From Platycnemis pennipes (taxonomy: Eukaryota > Arthropoda > Insecta > Odonata > Platycnemididae), in the NCBI GenBank assembly GCA_933228895.1, contig OW121847.1:128258350-128322349 (forward strand): a stretch of 64,000 nt of DNA, read 5' to 3'. Both the position numbers and the translations under genes were made by a program. This document shows, piece by piece, positions 11,801 to 22,410 of the stretch (positions are counted from its first letter, which is position 1; each line of letters starts with the position of its first letter). A model generated the notes under the pieces. That model was not told where the DNA came from and ran no database searches. It saw only the letters and a program-made list of their open reading frames with translations.

Positions 11801-12701
11801 CTAATAGATTCCAACTCGCCGTAAATACTTCCTTAAGATTTCATCCCTTTACGACTTAACTACGAAGCACATTGTCACCTAAAGTGCCACTACGATATGT
11901 GAGTTACTTTTTACCCACATGCTGACCGGCGATGCAGGGTAAATTATCAGGAAAAGTGTTTGGCTAATTAGTGTTCAAATCATGATGAGGCCTCTTCGGG
12001 TAGTCTAGCTAAATCCAAACTGAGAAATATGTTATGCACTAGAACTATCTGGGAAGCAACCGGATATTCAGGGAAATGAAGCGACCAACATGCCTTTATG
12101 TGTTCATTACACGCGTCATTAGTATTTAATGAGGTTTACCCACACCTACCATGCGGTTGAACAAATCTAATTTATTGCATAGTGAGGTCGCAAGAGGACG
12201 TTTTAAGGGATGTCAGATCATTAGTCCTGAAATAGGGTTGAGGGGGAAAAGGATTCAGGGTGAAATCGGATAAAAAGGGTGAGGTTATTTTGAGGGAGAG
12301 AGTGAAAACAATTAAGTCTTGGATAATGACCAAGGTTCGAGCATGGCAGCTACGAATCTACGAATCTTTTGACTCAATAGTCGCTCTCTTTTTATCTGTC
12401 ACCTTTGTCTATCTTCCATGGGGGTAGAAATATATCCTTTTGTGATGATGGAACTCGTGCGATTTTAATTTAACGAATAATTTTTATCCGGCGGGAAATT
12501 CCTGCTCCCGACTTAACCGGGCTATATTATCTGGAAGGGGTATTTTATTTACTCTCGAGGGAGTTTTAATTTGCGAACGTTCGCACCTTAACTTGGCAAC
12601 TTCGGTTACCTTATTTTTAAGGTGAGTAAATTGGCTGAAGATTAAGTAAAAGGAAAAAAGTTCGAAAAAGCCAATCAAATACAAACAAATTAACAGAGAT
12701 G
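8856..12701. other. Long stretch without supported genes
   Basis: Open frames of 60-96 codons occur on both strands but none has a recognisable domain or splice-consistent partner. A minus-strand frame at 11486-11701 (71 codons, rich in Arg and Glu) lies in a pyrimidine-rich patch and could be the end of an old retroelement; this is a guess. From 9700 to 10600 the sequence is plain AT-rich DNA. Confidence 0.45.
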
Positions 12702-12841
12702 ACGGTATTTCGGTCATTAAGGTGGCCATGGGCAGGAAGGAAAATTTGAAGGATAGATAAGAGCCTAGAACTTCGCTGAGTCACATTTATCCATCAAATT
12801 CTCCTCCTTTTGCTGGCCACCTTTTTGACCGAAATGCCGGT
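12702..12841. mobile_element. Small imperfect foldback element
   Basis: The left part (ACGGTATTTCGGTCATTAAG, then GTGGCCA) is repeated inverted at the right end (TGGCCACCTTTTTGACCGAA, then ATGCCGG). The imperfect match runs inward over about 50 bases on each side, leaving a spacer of about 30. No target duplication is evident and no coding capacity exists. Confidence 0.5.
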
Positions 12842-13511
12842 ATAGGAGCACAAATATAGAGATATAGATCGGCAGTGCAATGTATCATGCAGAGAGGGGG
12901 CTGAAGCCAACCTAACGCAACCCGCACGGTATATTGCGCAATGCCGCCATCTTACCACTACCCACGACAGTTCAGCGTAAAGAGTGCTTCACTGAAAATA
13001 GTAGTTGTTATCACTGAAGAGAAAACACAGTTCATCATAGGCTAATGCCTGACTAATGGCTAATACTTGCTCAGTGTATGGCTGCTACTTCAAGGGGTGA
13101 AGAAGAAAAATAACGGTTCTATCCTGACTGTTCCATGTATTGTGTGTCATTTTTGACCTCGAATTTAAGGCACTTTTATTTGTTACTCGTCGATGAAATT
13201 TGATACAAGGATAGAAAAAGTTCCCATGTTTTGTGCAGAGTGAGTATCATTTTCAAAATTCGAATTTTTGACCCCAGAATGGAGGTTCAAAATAAAATCA
13301 AATTTTGCCTCATAAGGTTTAAATGTAAAAATTCGAGATACGAGGTCAGAATTATTTTGCCAAAATTTAAATAGATAGGTTTTTGGGCACGAGTAGCAAG
13401 ATGGAATCACTTTTAACCGTGACCCATGACAGGGCACAGTCAAGGTCACAAAGGTGATAAAAGCGAATCGGGGCAACAAACCCGTGAACAAACGTGTTTT
13501 TATATGACTCT
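12842..13511. other. Unassigned stretch
   Basis: No gene or repeat recognised. The 102-codon minus-strand frame at 13183-13491 has no supporting features. Confidence 0.4.
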
Positions 13512-14273
13512 TTTTATTTTCCCATTTTTCTGTTGGGCAAACTTCGCGCCCAAATTTGGACAGGTCGATATTCGCCGATAATTCAAATTAACGAAAACAA
13601 CAACTGAAGTTAGTTTTGTATCAGTTAATGCACAAATTTAACGATTAAAAGTTAACTCTTCAAAATGTAACGATTAAAGTAAATAGTTAACCACATTATT
13701 AAGGATTAATTTTTAATCGTGAATCCCAACTATTCATCGCATCAAATACCATTTGCTATTTCTCTCTATACGGAATAGTTCCTAAAGCCTGAATCACACG
13801 ATCATTTTTACGTCCCTTTTCAGGGATAGCTTAAATGATAGCTCAAATGATAGCTTAAAAATGATCGTCTGACTTGATCACTTCACGGATAGCGGCAATG
13901 ATAGGGATCGCTATCCCTTTTTTCGTCATTTGAGCACGTTCTTTTTTCCGTCCCTCGGCCTGTCATTTAGCCAATCACAGCGCACGTTCTGAAAGTATCG
14001 TTTAGCTGCAGCCAAAAGCTGTCGACGACGGTGTAAATAATCCATAGTTACGAAGTTGTTTACCGTACAGAAATGATACGAAAAGGGACGGCAAAAATGA
14101 TCGTGTGAGCGGCGAAATGATAGCTTGAGCTATCATTTTTGCGGTCCCTGAAAGCTATAGCTTAAATGATCCCTTTAAAGGGACGAGAAAAATGATCGTG
14201 TGATTCGGGCTTAAGATATGACGGTTTTAACAAGTTCCCCGCGCGGTCCGCCGGCTTAGTGCGGTGTCCACTG
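13512..14273 (-). repeat. 333-bp 3' extension of LINE copy C, interrupted by a MITE
   Basis: Reverse-complement copy of 6967-7299. The span is 762 bases; removing the MITE plus one copy of its 3-bp target site (429 bases) leaves exactly 333, the same length as the uninterrupted copy. It lies directly 3' of LINE copy C, as the other does with copy B. Confidence 0.8.
13786..14211. mobile_element. 426-bp PIF/Harbinger-type MITE, target duplication TAA
   Basis: Ends are inverted repeats AGCCTGAATCACACGATCAT and, read from the other side, AGCCCGAATCACACGATCAT. TAA flanks it at 13783-13785 and 14212-14214. The related unoccupied copy near 7031 reads straight across the site (CCTAAGATATG on the same strand), which proves the borders and the 3-bp duplication. 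TAA/TTA duplication suggests PIF/Harbinger. Inside are several copies of AATGATAGCT and AAATGATCG in both orientations. There is no transposase, so it is non-autonomous. Confidence 0.88.
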
Positions 14274-15213
14274 TTATCAACATCATCATAGGATTGCTTT
14301 GACCGAGCCAATTACTCGATTCTTCTATCGGCCAACCTCTTCATTTCAACGTCTTGTTCCTCTTTTTCATCCTTCACAACCTGCTCCATGTTTCTCATGC
14401 GATGCCTGCTTTTTCCATTGTTCCCGTTCACTTTTCCCACGACGATTTTCTTCATTAAGCCATCGTGTCTTTAGATATGACCGATTAAATTGTCGGCCAT
14501 CTTATTTTTAGTGTTTTTAGTAGACATCTATTTTCTCCCACTCTTCTCAAGACTTCTTCGTTTGTCACTTGGTCGATCCATTTTATTTGCATCATTCTTC
14601 TGTAGCACCACATTTCAAATGCTCCCAGTCTTGACTTCTCTACTGCCGTTATCGTCCATGCTTCGCTGGCATATAGTAAATTGCTCCAGATGTATGTTCT
14701 AATTAATTTTTTTCTCACTTATACGCATTCATTTGCAGCTGTAAGCAGAATCTTCTTTTGGTAAAATGCTTTTTTCGCCTGGTCAATTCTACTGACAATT
14801 TCTCTTTTACTTCATCCATCGCTGGATACTCGGCATCCCACATAACAGAACTCTTCCATCTCCTCGATTTTTGTTTTCCTTGTGTAATATTTTTCCTGGG
14901 TTCTTTTCCCCTCTGCATACTTTTAAGCTTAGTTTTTTTATTGCTCTTCAGGTGATATCTGACCAAAGTCCTTTCCATATTTCCTAGTGTCTTCTTTAAA
15001 CCTCCTTCCTTTTCTGCCATATCTGCTATGTCGTCGGCAAATCGCAGCATGCTGATTTTCTCCCCATGGATATTCACTCCCAATATTCACTCCCGGAGAA
15101 TTTTCTTTGCCGTCTTGAATGCCTTTCTCAATGTAGACAATGAATAATATGGGAGACAGTGCACAGCCTTGTCTCACTCCTTTCCTTATTCTTGCATCTT
15201 CACATCTGGGTCC
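14274..15213 (-). mobile_element. RTE-like LINE copy C, 5'-truncated
   Basis: Minus-strand copy of the family of copies A and B. It starts in the RT domain (15177-14938, with MRQGCALSPILF), passes an out-of-frame catalytic region (near 15040, LRFADDIADMAE) and ends with the C-terminal domain (14718-14485, with EMWCYRRMMQIKWIDQ). Several frameshifts make it non-functional. It is homologous to copy A up to the CTGGGTCC near 15213, then stops. No target duplication was found around the element plus its 333-bp extension. Confidence 0.82.
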
Positions 15214-15285
15214 TGTTGAGTTATATAAGCCGTCGTAATACTTACGTTCGTTTTTAATCCACCAAATTTCTTATTAACGTAAAAT

Positions 15286-15376
15286 TATTAAGTTATGTTA
15301 ACTTATTAAGTTATGTTAACTTATTAAGTTATGTTAACTTATTAAGTTAACTTATTAAACTCAAACTTATTAAGTT
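15286..15376. repeat. 18-bp tandem repeat, about four units
   Basis: Unit TTATTAAGTTATGTTAAC repeats in direct array with decay at the right end, ending just before the BED-finger reading frame. Confidence 0.8.
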
Positions 15377-15379
15377 AGA

Positions 15380-15926
15380 ATGAACAGTGAAGTGTGGCAA
15401 CATTTACACATTTGTGATCTGGACGAGAAATTCGCAGTTTGCAATATTTGCAGTGCGAGGATATCGCGTGGTGCGTCGCGTACTACTTCAGGTTTAAAAC
15501 ACCATTTGAAAAGGCACAAAGATGACATTATGCTGCTGATTGACAAAGGCTACCCTGATACCCATGATGACAGCAATTCTGAAGTTATGTCATCTACTCT
15601 ACTTGTCAACTACAAGTACTAATCCTTTTTTAGGCATGATATGTAGTGAATGTTTGGTGAGAGTTCACCCCCTGCCACACACATTTATGGTGGCTTGCAG
15701 GGTATTATGTAGATGTAGATGTACTCAGTGCTCTTTGCCATCGTCGTCAGCAAGTGAAGCTGGTGAAGCAGCATCTCCGCCAGGGAAAATTAAAAAACAT
15801 CATCATCCTACAAGACAGTTATCCTTGCCGAGTTTCATGGATAAGAAGGGGAAGTTCAAGCCAGGTGACAAGAGGCAAGAAAAAATAACAAGGATAATCG
15901 CCGAAATGATAACACGGCTGGGATAA
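15380..15926 (+). pseudogene. hAT-type transposase N-terminus with BED zinc finger, broken
   Basis: The first 80 codons (15380-15622) form a BED finger: aromatic residues near EVWQHLHICD, then CNIC at about residues 21-24, and HHLKRH near 41-46 supplying the histidines. After the LINE tail inserted at 15621-15720 the coding character resumes in another frame (to 15926: PTRQLSLPSFMDKKGKF, then KRQEKITRIIAEMI), like the linker of hAT transposases after the BED finger. Insertion plus its duplication is 105 bases, which keeps phase, so an extra frameshift is also needed. No catalytic domain follows. A GACCCATCTCTA end at 16564-16575 could be the right terminus of the same element. A ZBED-like domesticated gene is possible but less likely. 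Confidence 0.65.
15621..15720 (+). mobile_element. 100-bp CR1-like LINE 3' tail in the BED pseudogene
   Basis: Matches the 3' ends at 21.44-21.53 and 22.32-22.41 kb, including CACCCCCTGCCACACACA, GGTGGCTTGCAGGGTATTAT and an ATGTAGATGTAGATG tail. GTACT flanks it at 15616-15620 and 15721-15725, a 5-bp target duplication. Confidence 0.85.
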
Positions 15927-16579
15927 TCTGCGATAAAAAAAGAAATAGACGGCACCCAGACAAGGTGAAAATGTTAGTTTTTTTGAACAAAAACTTAAAA
16001 TTAAAATAATGTTGTTCGTTTATAAAGTACCTTATTGGCAAAGGCAATTAGTGTTTTTATTAGTCCCTAATTAGCTAAGTGCAATTTCTGTTTTTAGAAG
16101 TTAGTTCATACCTAATTTGCAAAGAGAAATTTATGTTTTAGTAGTACTTTATTTGCAAAGTGCCAAGTTACTTGTGAAGTGCCAATAAAAAATTGTTCAT
16201 TCTTATAAAGCAGGATAAATAAAGCAAATTTTTACTGGGGTTGGTGATATTTTTACATTGATTGAATTATTTTTATGGCTGTGCTCCAATAGATTTGTGA
16301 CCAAATATGTGTGAATATAATGTCAAGAGCATTGTTTCTTTTTAGAACCTTCAATACATCAGAATTTTAAAACATTCTGTTCAGCTAATTTTACAATTTT
16401 GTTTTTCGTAACTTTTGTAAATAGGGTCTCAGAAATAGTAGTGCTATGCTATTTTTTATTTGAATTGTCGTTTGCATTTAAAATTGGTGGAAAAACGCCC
16501 ATGCAGTATTCAATATTCAAGTGCAATATTCAAAAAAATATTAAATATTCGAATTCGATACTCGACCCATCTCTAATAA
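15927..16579. other. Non-coding, probably remainder of the hAT element
   Basis: AT-rich with no open frame of note. Near the end an AATATTC-rich patch leads into GATACTCGACCCATCTCTA, which resembles hAT terminal inverted repeats reading TAGAGATGGGTCGAG. The matching left end is not seen. Confidence 0.4.
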
Positions 16580-17412
16580 AAAGGATATATAGAAGTTCTC
16601 CGCCTGTTGAAAACGGCAGTCTAGAGATATTCGCCATCTTCAAATCTTCCTCTAATCCTTGCTTCAAGTGCTAGAAGAGGTAATAAATAGTAGCTGTAGG
16701 GACTGTAAGGTGGGTGATCGAAAAGTTCCCGACGGAAATCCTGAATCTTATCTCTGGCATGGACAGCGGAGTGAGGACACTCCATTTCATAGAAGTGGAC
16801 TCTCCCGGACGACAGTTTACCGAGCCGTCGATATTGGATGGCACGTCTCCGTGACCATTGTTCAAATATTGGTGCGTCCAATGGAGTAAATTTATCATCC
16901 AGAGCACTAATCTTAAATCGTCGATGAGATCGCAGTTTTTGGTCCTCTTTTTGCGATATTAATGGTTTAGATACTGGGCCGGCCACTCCGCTCCTCACCA
17001 TGCACATATGTGCGGCCACTTTTATAGTCTCGACACCATTGTCTATCCAATTCTTCTCTCATTTCTGTAATTCCATGAACTAGACACAACTCCTGATGAA
17101 TTAGAGTAGCTGTAGATCCTTTTGCACACAAAAATCGAATTACAGGACGCTCTTCGCAACTGGCGGGAGTAACGATTTTCGAAGCCATTTGCAAATGACC
17201 AAAGCTATCGGCTCACCCAAAAAATACTACTACTCGAAGCCATTGTTACTTGTTTTCAGGGATAGTCAAACGAATACTGTATCAACATAATGACTTCAGT
17301 GAACTCATAAACAATCAATAGCTGGCGTAGCATTCCAACAACTTTGTTCTAAGCTGCCAACATTTGAATATAAACAAACGGTCCTTACTTTTCGAATACA
17401 CCTTGTAATTCA
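16580..17412 (-). pseudogene. mariner-like transposase, degraded
   Basis: Read on the minus strand. The N-terminal HTH part is at 17194-16967, starting MQMASKIVTPASCEERPVIR and including FLCAKGSTATLIHQELC, WCRDYKSGRT and GEERSGRPS, all typical of mariner. The C-terminal catalytic region survives as FDHPPYSPYSYYLL near 16730-16690, where active copies have PYSPDLAPSDYHLF, so the catalytic aspartates are lost. The middle is deleted or shifted. A possible right terminal repeat, AAGGTGTATTCGAAAAGTAA on the minus strand, ends near 17412. The left limit is approximate. Confidence 0.8.
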
Positions 17413-18689
17413 GCGCGTTTTCTGAAATTAATAACTTTGTATGTCTAGTGTTCGTAAATTGCATAGATTAGATGTCTAGCGTCGTTCACGGATCCATATT
17501 GAAGGAAATTGCGTTATCTTTTTTTTATATGCAATAGTGTTTTATCATTCGATCTAGTGTACGGATGCGCGCTAGAACAATGGAAAGTTACAATAATGAG
17601 CTTCCAGAATTAGCTTTCATATTCCACAAGAGAAAAAACTTGAAAAATGATATCCGTACAATTTATAGTTCATTCATGCTAGTAAAAACTTCAAAGTTAC
17701 ATCTTGCACAGCAATGCGCAGTCGAGGAAGCGCGTCATGCAAACCAGCATACGAATTAGCGCCCTCTGTCAGCTTTGACCATACCTTTAGCATATAAGCA
17801 CGGTTTGTGAGAATCGAAACAGAAACTGCAATATGCTGGTCAAAATACTGCGAAACGATGATTCAGTCACTTCCGTAATAGATGTCTGCAGATGAAGATG
17901 CGAAGTGCTTCAATTACATCCCGCATATCTCGTTCCACTGTTTTGTGCACAACATGATCCCTCGATCTATTTGTCGTTCGCAAACCATGGTGATTGAGGT
18001 AAAGCCCAAGAAATTAACCTAATAATTTGGTACTTAATTTACATGTATAATACTATCATTTAATAAACTCTGCCGGTAGTAATTACGTAAGTGTTACCAA
18101 TCCTTCATTGCTATAAATTATCACACGTTTTAAATAACTAATCTGAATTGGAATAACATTTGGTCGGTTTCTGTGATGACTGCGCTAAATGCGATTCAAA
18201 ATGAATTCGTGCAATTTGCGATAACGTTACTCACACCATGAGAGGATACGTGATTCTTCCCCCAAAATTTCGATTGTGAAAATATGACGGAACTCGGGAT
18301 GACTTGCCACTATCATTGATTTAATTCTTTTTTCATCATATTTGTAAATGCACAGAAACTTTTTCGCTCTATGGTGATTATTGACAACAGTTTAAGGTTA
18401 TCAAAGTAAGCCGACACGACCTATGTCATCGTAAAAGCGACTCAAACATAAGTACAGTGGTTATTACCTGCGGCTTAATTTTACCGCAAAACGTATCTCC
18501 CGACGTTACAGGGTTTCCACAATGTTTAATTGGCCGTAGTGCACGAATACTTACTACAATAGAGGATGAAATATACACATCAGTCACACCCCTTAACGAA
18601 AGCTAAAAAAATTTGAATAACGCTCCGACAGTATGATGCTGCGTTAAATTTTACAGCAGATTGCAAGTTGTAATAATCAATAAAAACCG
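17413..18689. other. Unassigned stretch
   Basis: No gene or element recognised. A 64-codon open frame at 17565-17759 (+) starts with ATG but lacks known features. Confidence 0.4.
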
Positions 18690-18860
18690 GCCGTTGAAGC
18701 AGGGTAAAGAACATATAGACCAAGAAACCCAAATATTCCGGGTTCAAGTACCTTCTGCGTTGTGTTTTTACTAGCGTTACGCGGAAACGTGTGATGCAAT
18801 GTTCACATTTGGAGGACCATATTCCCATTTCAACGCCTATCAACTTAAATCAATTAACAG
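18690..18860. repeat. Dispersed repeat, copy 1 (partner at 31.0 kb)
   Basis: Shares with 30977-31150, in the same orientation, long near-identical blocks such as TGAAGCAGGGTAAAGAAC, AATATTCCGGGTTCAAG, GGAGGACCATATTCCC and TTTCAACGCCTATCAA. A GGTTCAAG box could hint at a tRNA-derived SINE, but no A box is clear. The similar minus-strand open frames in both copies are shadows of this repeat. Confidence 0.75.
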
Positions 18861-19469
18861 GAAAGAATAGTGCATGAGCGTGGAAAATACAGTTGAAAAG
18901 TCTTTAACGTTTAGGCCCACGTCCGAGGCTAAAAAAAGACAGAACTATTGTAGTCAAGGAGTCCTGTTAGTTTCCGCTAGTTGGCTAAGACGGTAACAGG
19001 AAAACTAATTTGCATTTTAATTTCGCTTTAAGTACTAAATAAGCAATATGAGCGAGTGAATACCACAATATGATAGTGCTTTCATAAATTATCGAAGGAA
19101 ATCTTGAGACACTGTGGCTAGCGTCCGACGAAGCTATAAAAACCAGAGTAATGATAATGGCAATAAAATAAAAAAAGGTCTTGGGCGGCGAAATTTTACG
19201 CATTTCCTGTACCGATATATCTTGATTATTGATTTTACTTTCTCTACTAAAATGTTGCAATACGAAAACTCGACAAAATTACCATAAAAATGCGTAATTT
19301 CTTGTTCTTAAGCGAGTGTAAACGGATTTCAATAAATCATAACTGAATTTTCACACTAAATGATTCTTAAATAATAAAACAATATTCCCAATAACATAAG
19401 AAAATTGCAGGAAATTCTTCGACATTCTAGATTAGTACCCAAAATTCCCCTCTAATTCCTGGTATTCAA
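18861..19469. other. Unassigned stretch
   Basis: AT-rich. The 91-codon minus-strand frame at 18985-19260 is partly hydrophobic but has no splice context or family motif. Confidence 0.4.
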
Positions 19470-19709
19470 CCCGAAGGTTGGTCTTTGATAGGTGACAGTA
19501 TAGCCCGTACTAAGCCATTGGCGTGTGAAATTCACACATTCAGGGTAGGGGGGCCACTTACTTTCCCTGGGCCACCCGCGATGAGGTTCTGACACGGAGA
19601 AAATCGAATCACGAGGATTTTACTTGGGGGCGTCCAGAAAGCCCCTTGAACCCGAGACACTCCGGTCGGTAGCTCAGTGCTCTACCCACTAGGCTACCAC
19701 GAGACACCC
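19470..19709 (-). mobile_element. tRNA-derived SINE
   Basis: On the minus strand the head (19709-19646) reads GTGGTAGCCTAGTGGGTAGA, a good polymerase III A box, then GAGCTACCGACCGG and a GGGTTCAAG B box. A body of about 170 bases follows, including TGTGAATTTCACACGCC, similar to the body of the SINE near 53.0 kb. The 3' end is approximate. It is not a functional tRNA gene: the acceptor stem does not close and the body continues. Confidence 0.7.
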
Positions 19710-20500
19710 TGTAAAGACCCAGGATAGTTTATTTCCAATTCGAATACGCGTCCAAAAGGATCCTCACGAATTCCTAGAAACAGAGTTGATGAACCGAGGC
19801 AGTAGAAAACCTTGAGCGGATGACGAATGACCTCCGCCTTATGCCGTGTTACAACCGCAGAGTCAGCGCTGGGGAGGATGAAATTCATAACGGACTAGTA
19901 CGCCACAATAGCCACTGGAAAAATTAAGATTTTCGGCGTGCAGGGGTCCAGCGCTTTGACGATAGCGGTTTTTAAAACTAATTATGACCTATGTGCTTAA
20001 ACGTACTTGCAGAAGAAAGATGTCGCTACATCTTGTTTTTTTCCGATATTTGAATTTCTGTCTTCGAAGAAAGTTTTTATAAGCCAAAGTTCAGCTTAAT
20101 TTTCTCGCTAACCTTAAGAAATATTTTTTTTTTCTTTCCAATAGTTATGTGGAATGACATCTCCGAAATCAAATAAAGAAAACCGCAAGTCTCCATCTTT
20201 AATAGTTATCCCGTAGTTGAGTGATATATAAACACGGGCAGAGCGAAAAAAGGCCGGAAACGGTAACGCAAAAATGCCCGCGGCTGTCCGTACCATAACG
20301 CCTTAGGCCCGCCGCAAGAAGAACGCAGCCGAGGCAGAGGCCTCCGCCGCCGAGGTGGAGGACAGGAATAGGCGTGCGCGCAAGAAGGACGTAGCCGAGG
20401 CGAGGAATAGGCATCTCTTTCCCGTTTGCCGTTTAGCGTTTTCAAAGGAATTTGATAATATTATTAATGTAAGGGATGACTACCACATATATATTAAAAA
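19710..20500. other. Unassigned stretch with a GC-rich patch
   Basis: Between about 20230 and 20420 the sequence turns GC-rich and reads Ala/Arg/Lys/Glu-rich in one plus frame (for example DRNRRARKKDVAEARNRH). Splice signals are not convincing, so no exon is called. Confidence 0.35.
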
Positions 20501-21271
20501 CATATCTACATCTACACGATACCCTGCAAGCCACCTCGAGGGTGTGTGGCAGGGGGTGAAGATCACCAAGCATGCACTACTAACATGTAAACTAGCAACT
20601 ATAGGGTCTCATGCCACTAGGTTTTTAGTATATATATTATTTAAGGGATTAATACATGCATCATGCACTACAGACTTTGAAGATGCACGAAAGACACCAG
20701 CATGATACGCTGGTGTCTTTAATATGTGGCTAATATCTTCAGTAAATCTATCCGATTGAAATTTCTCTAATAGATTTAATATGTACTTTAACCTACGCTC
20801 TGATAATGATTCCCACCCTAATTCTTGTATTAATTCTGATACACTACTCAACCTATCGTAACACCATTTGACGAACCTAGCTGCTTTACGCTGCACACTG
20901 TCTAGTTCTCTGATCAAACCTAATTCATTAGAATCCAATACACTGGCTGCATACTCAAGGTGGGGCCTAACTAGTGAAAAGCAACATCGCTGTTTTGTCT
21001 TCTCATCATTTTTCCCAAGTACTCTTTTTATAAATCCTAGCTTTCTCTTCGCTCGGCCGCATATTTCCCGGTTGTGTCTTCCCCACGATAAATCTTTAGT
21101 GATTGTTACACCTAAATATCTTATGCTTTCAACGTTTTCGATCTTCGTGATACTAATTTTATATGATCGCTCTGTCGAATTATTCCTCCCCCAAAAATTG
21201 ATAGCTACACACTTTTTAAGGTTAAGTTCTAACTGCCATTTGTCGCACCACTCTTGAATTGCATCTAAATC

Positions 21272-21537
21272 GGTACGGTAAATATGTCATATCGGAGAGT
21301 AGCAATGAATAGCATTGGTAGCTGCATGTTGGTATGAGTACTTAAAGCTAACCCTACTAACAGAATGTTTTTGCATGTTTGCTTTGCAATTTCTATCTTT
21401 TTTTAATAGTGTAGTTATGACTACTATATTAATACTATTCCTTTTTTATGCATAATATGTAGTGCATGTTTGGTGAGAAATCACCCCCTGCCACACACCC
21501 TTGTGGTGGCTTGCAGGGTATTATGTAGATGTAAATG
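21272..21537 (+). mobile_element. 266-bp LINE 3' end inserted in opposite strand
   Basis: Contains only the last bases of the coding region, the 3' UTR and the ATGTAGATGTAAATG tail. It is nearly identical to 22150-22410. TAAATC lies on both sides (21266-21271 and 21538-21543). Removing the insert joins the host LINE between its KDL and DAIQEW codons, confirming the borders. Confidence 0.88.
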
Positions 21538-21625
21538 TAAATCCTTGCAAAGCGATTTCCTGTCCTCTTCTTTTGATATACCCCTATACACTACCGTATC
21601 GTCAGCAAAAAGTCTAAGCTTACTA

Positions 21626-22410
21626 CTTAAATCCATTAAATCTCTTGGAATAAGACTGACAAATGATCTTTCCTGGGGTAAACACATTCGTGAAATAATG
21701 GGTCAAGCGAATCGCAAACTGGGTTTCATTAAAAGAGTATTGGGTAAATGTGACGATCATGTACGAGAAATCAGCTACTTTTCCCTTGTTAGACCTCATT
21801 TGGAATATGCTGCCAGTGTATGGGATCCCTACGAAATCGGTCTAAGTAATGAACTTGAACGTGTGCAGCGAAGATCGGCAAGATTTGTAAAGGGACGATA
21901 CGATAATTATATTAGCGTAACCAGTCTATTAAATGAATTGAAATGGGAATCATTGTCAGATCGCAGGTTGAAATTTAGACTTAATCTCTTCCACAAATTC
22001 CAAGGCAATATTTTCAGTGATGATGTTAAAAATATTTTACGAACCCCAACTTACTATGGCAGACTGGACCATAATCATAAAGTTAGAGAAATTGATTGCC
22101 GAACTGACCGATTCAAAATGTCCTTTTTCCCTCGCACAATAAGAGATACGAATAACGGCAAATATGTCCTATCGGAGAGTAGCAATGAATAGCATTGGTA
22201 GCTGCATGTTGGTATGAGTACTTAAAGCTAACCCTACTAACAGAATGTTTTTGCATGTTTTCTTTGCAATTTCTATCTTTTTAAATAGTGTAGTTCTGAC
22301 TACTATATTAATACTATTCCTTTTTTATGCATGATATGTAGTGCATGTTTGGTGAGCAATCACCCCCTGCCACACACCCTTGTGGTGGCTTGCAGGGTAT
22401 TATGTAGATG
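21626..22410 (+). mobile_element. 785-bp LINE copy inserted in opposite strand
   Basis: Plus-strand, 5'-truncated copy of the same LINE family. It keeps an open frame for the C-terminal region (to 22192: NDLSWGKHIREIMG, RPHLEYAASVWDPYEIG, RRSARFVKGRYDNYISV, KMSFFPRTIRDTN, then a stop), the 3' UTR and the ATGTAGATG tail. TACTA flanks it (21621-21625 and 22411-22415). It sits between the motif B and motif C (FADD) regions of the host. The host reads through again when it is removed. Confidence 0.85.

Noticed and set aside
16709..16728. Left terminal repeat of the mariner element
   Set aside because: The AAGGTG...TCGAAAAGT similarity falls within the FDHPPYSP coding region, so it is coincidental.
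19646..19709. tRNA gene
   Set aside because: A and B boxes are present but the acceptor stem does not close and a SINE body follows. The same holds for 35166, 42969 and 53051.
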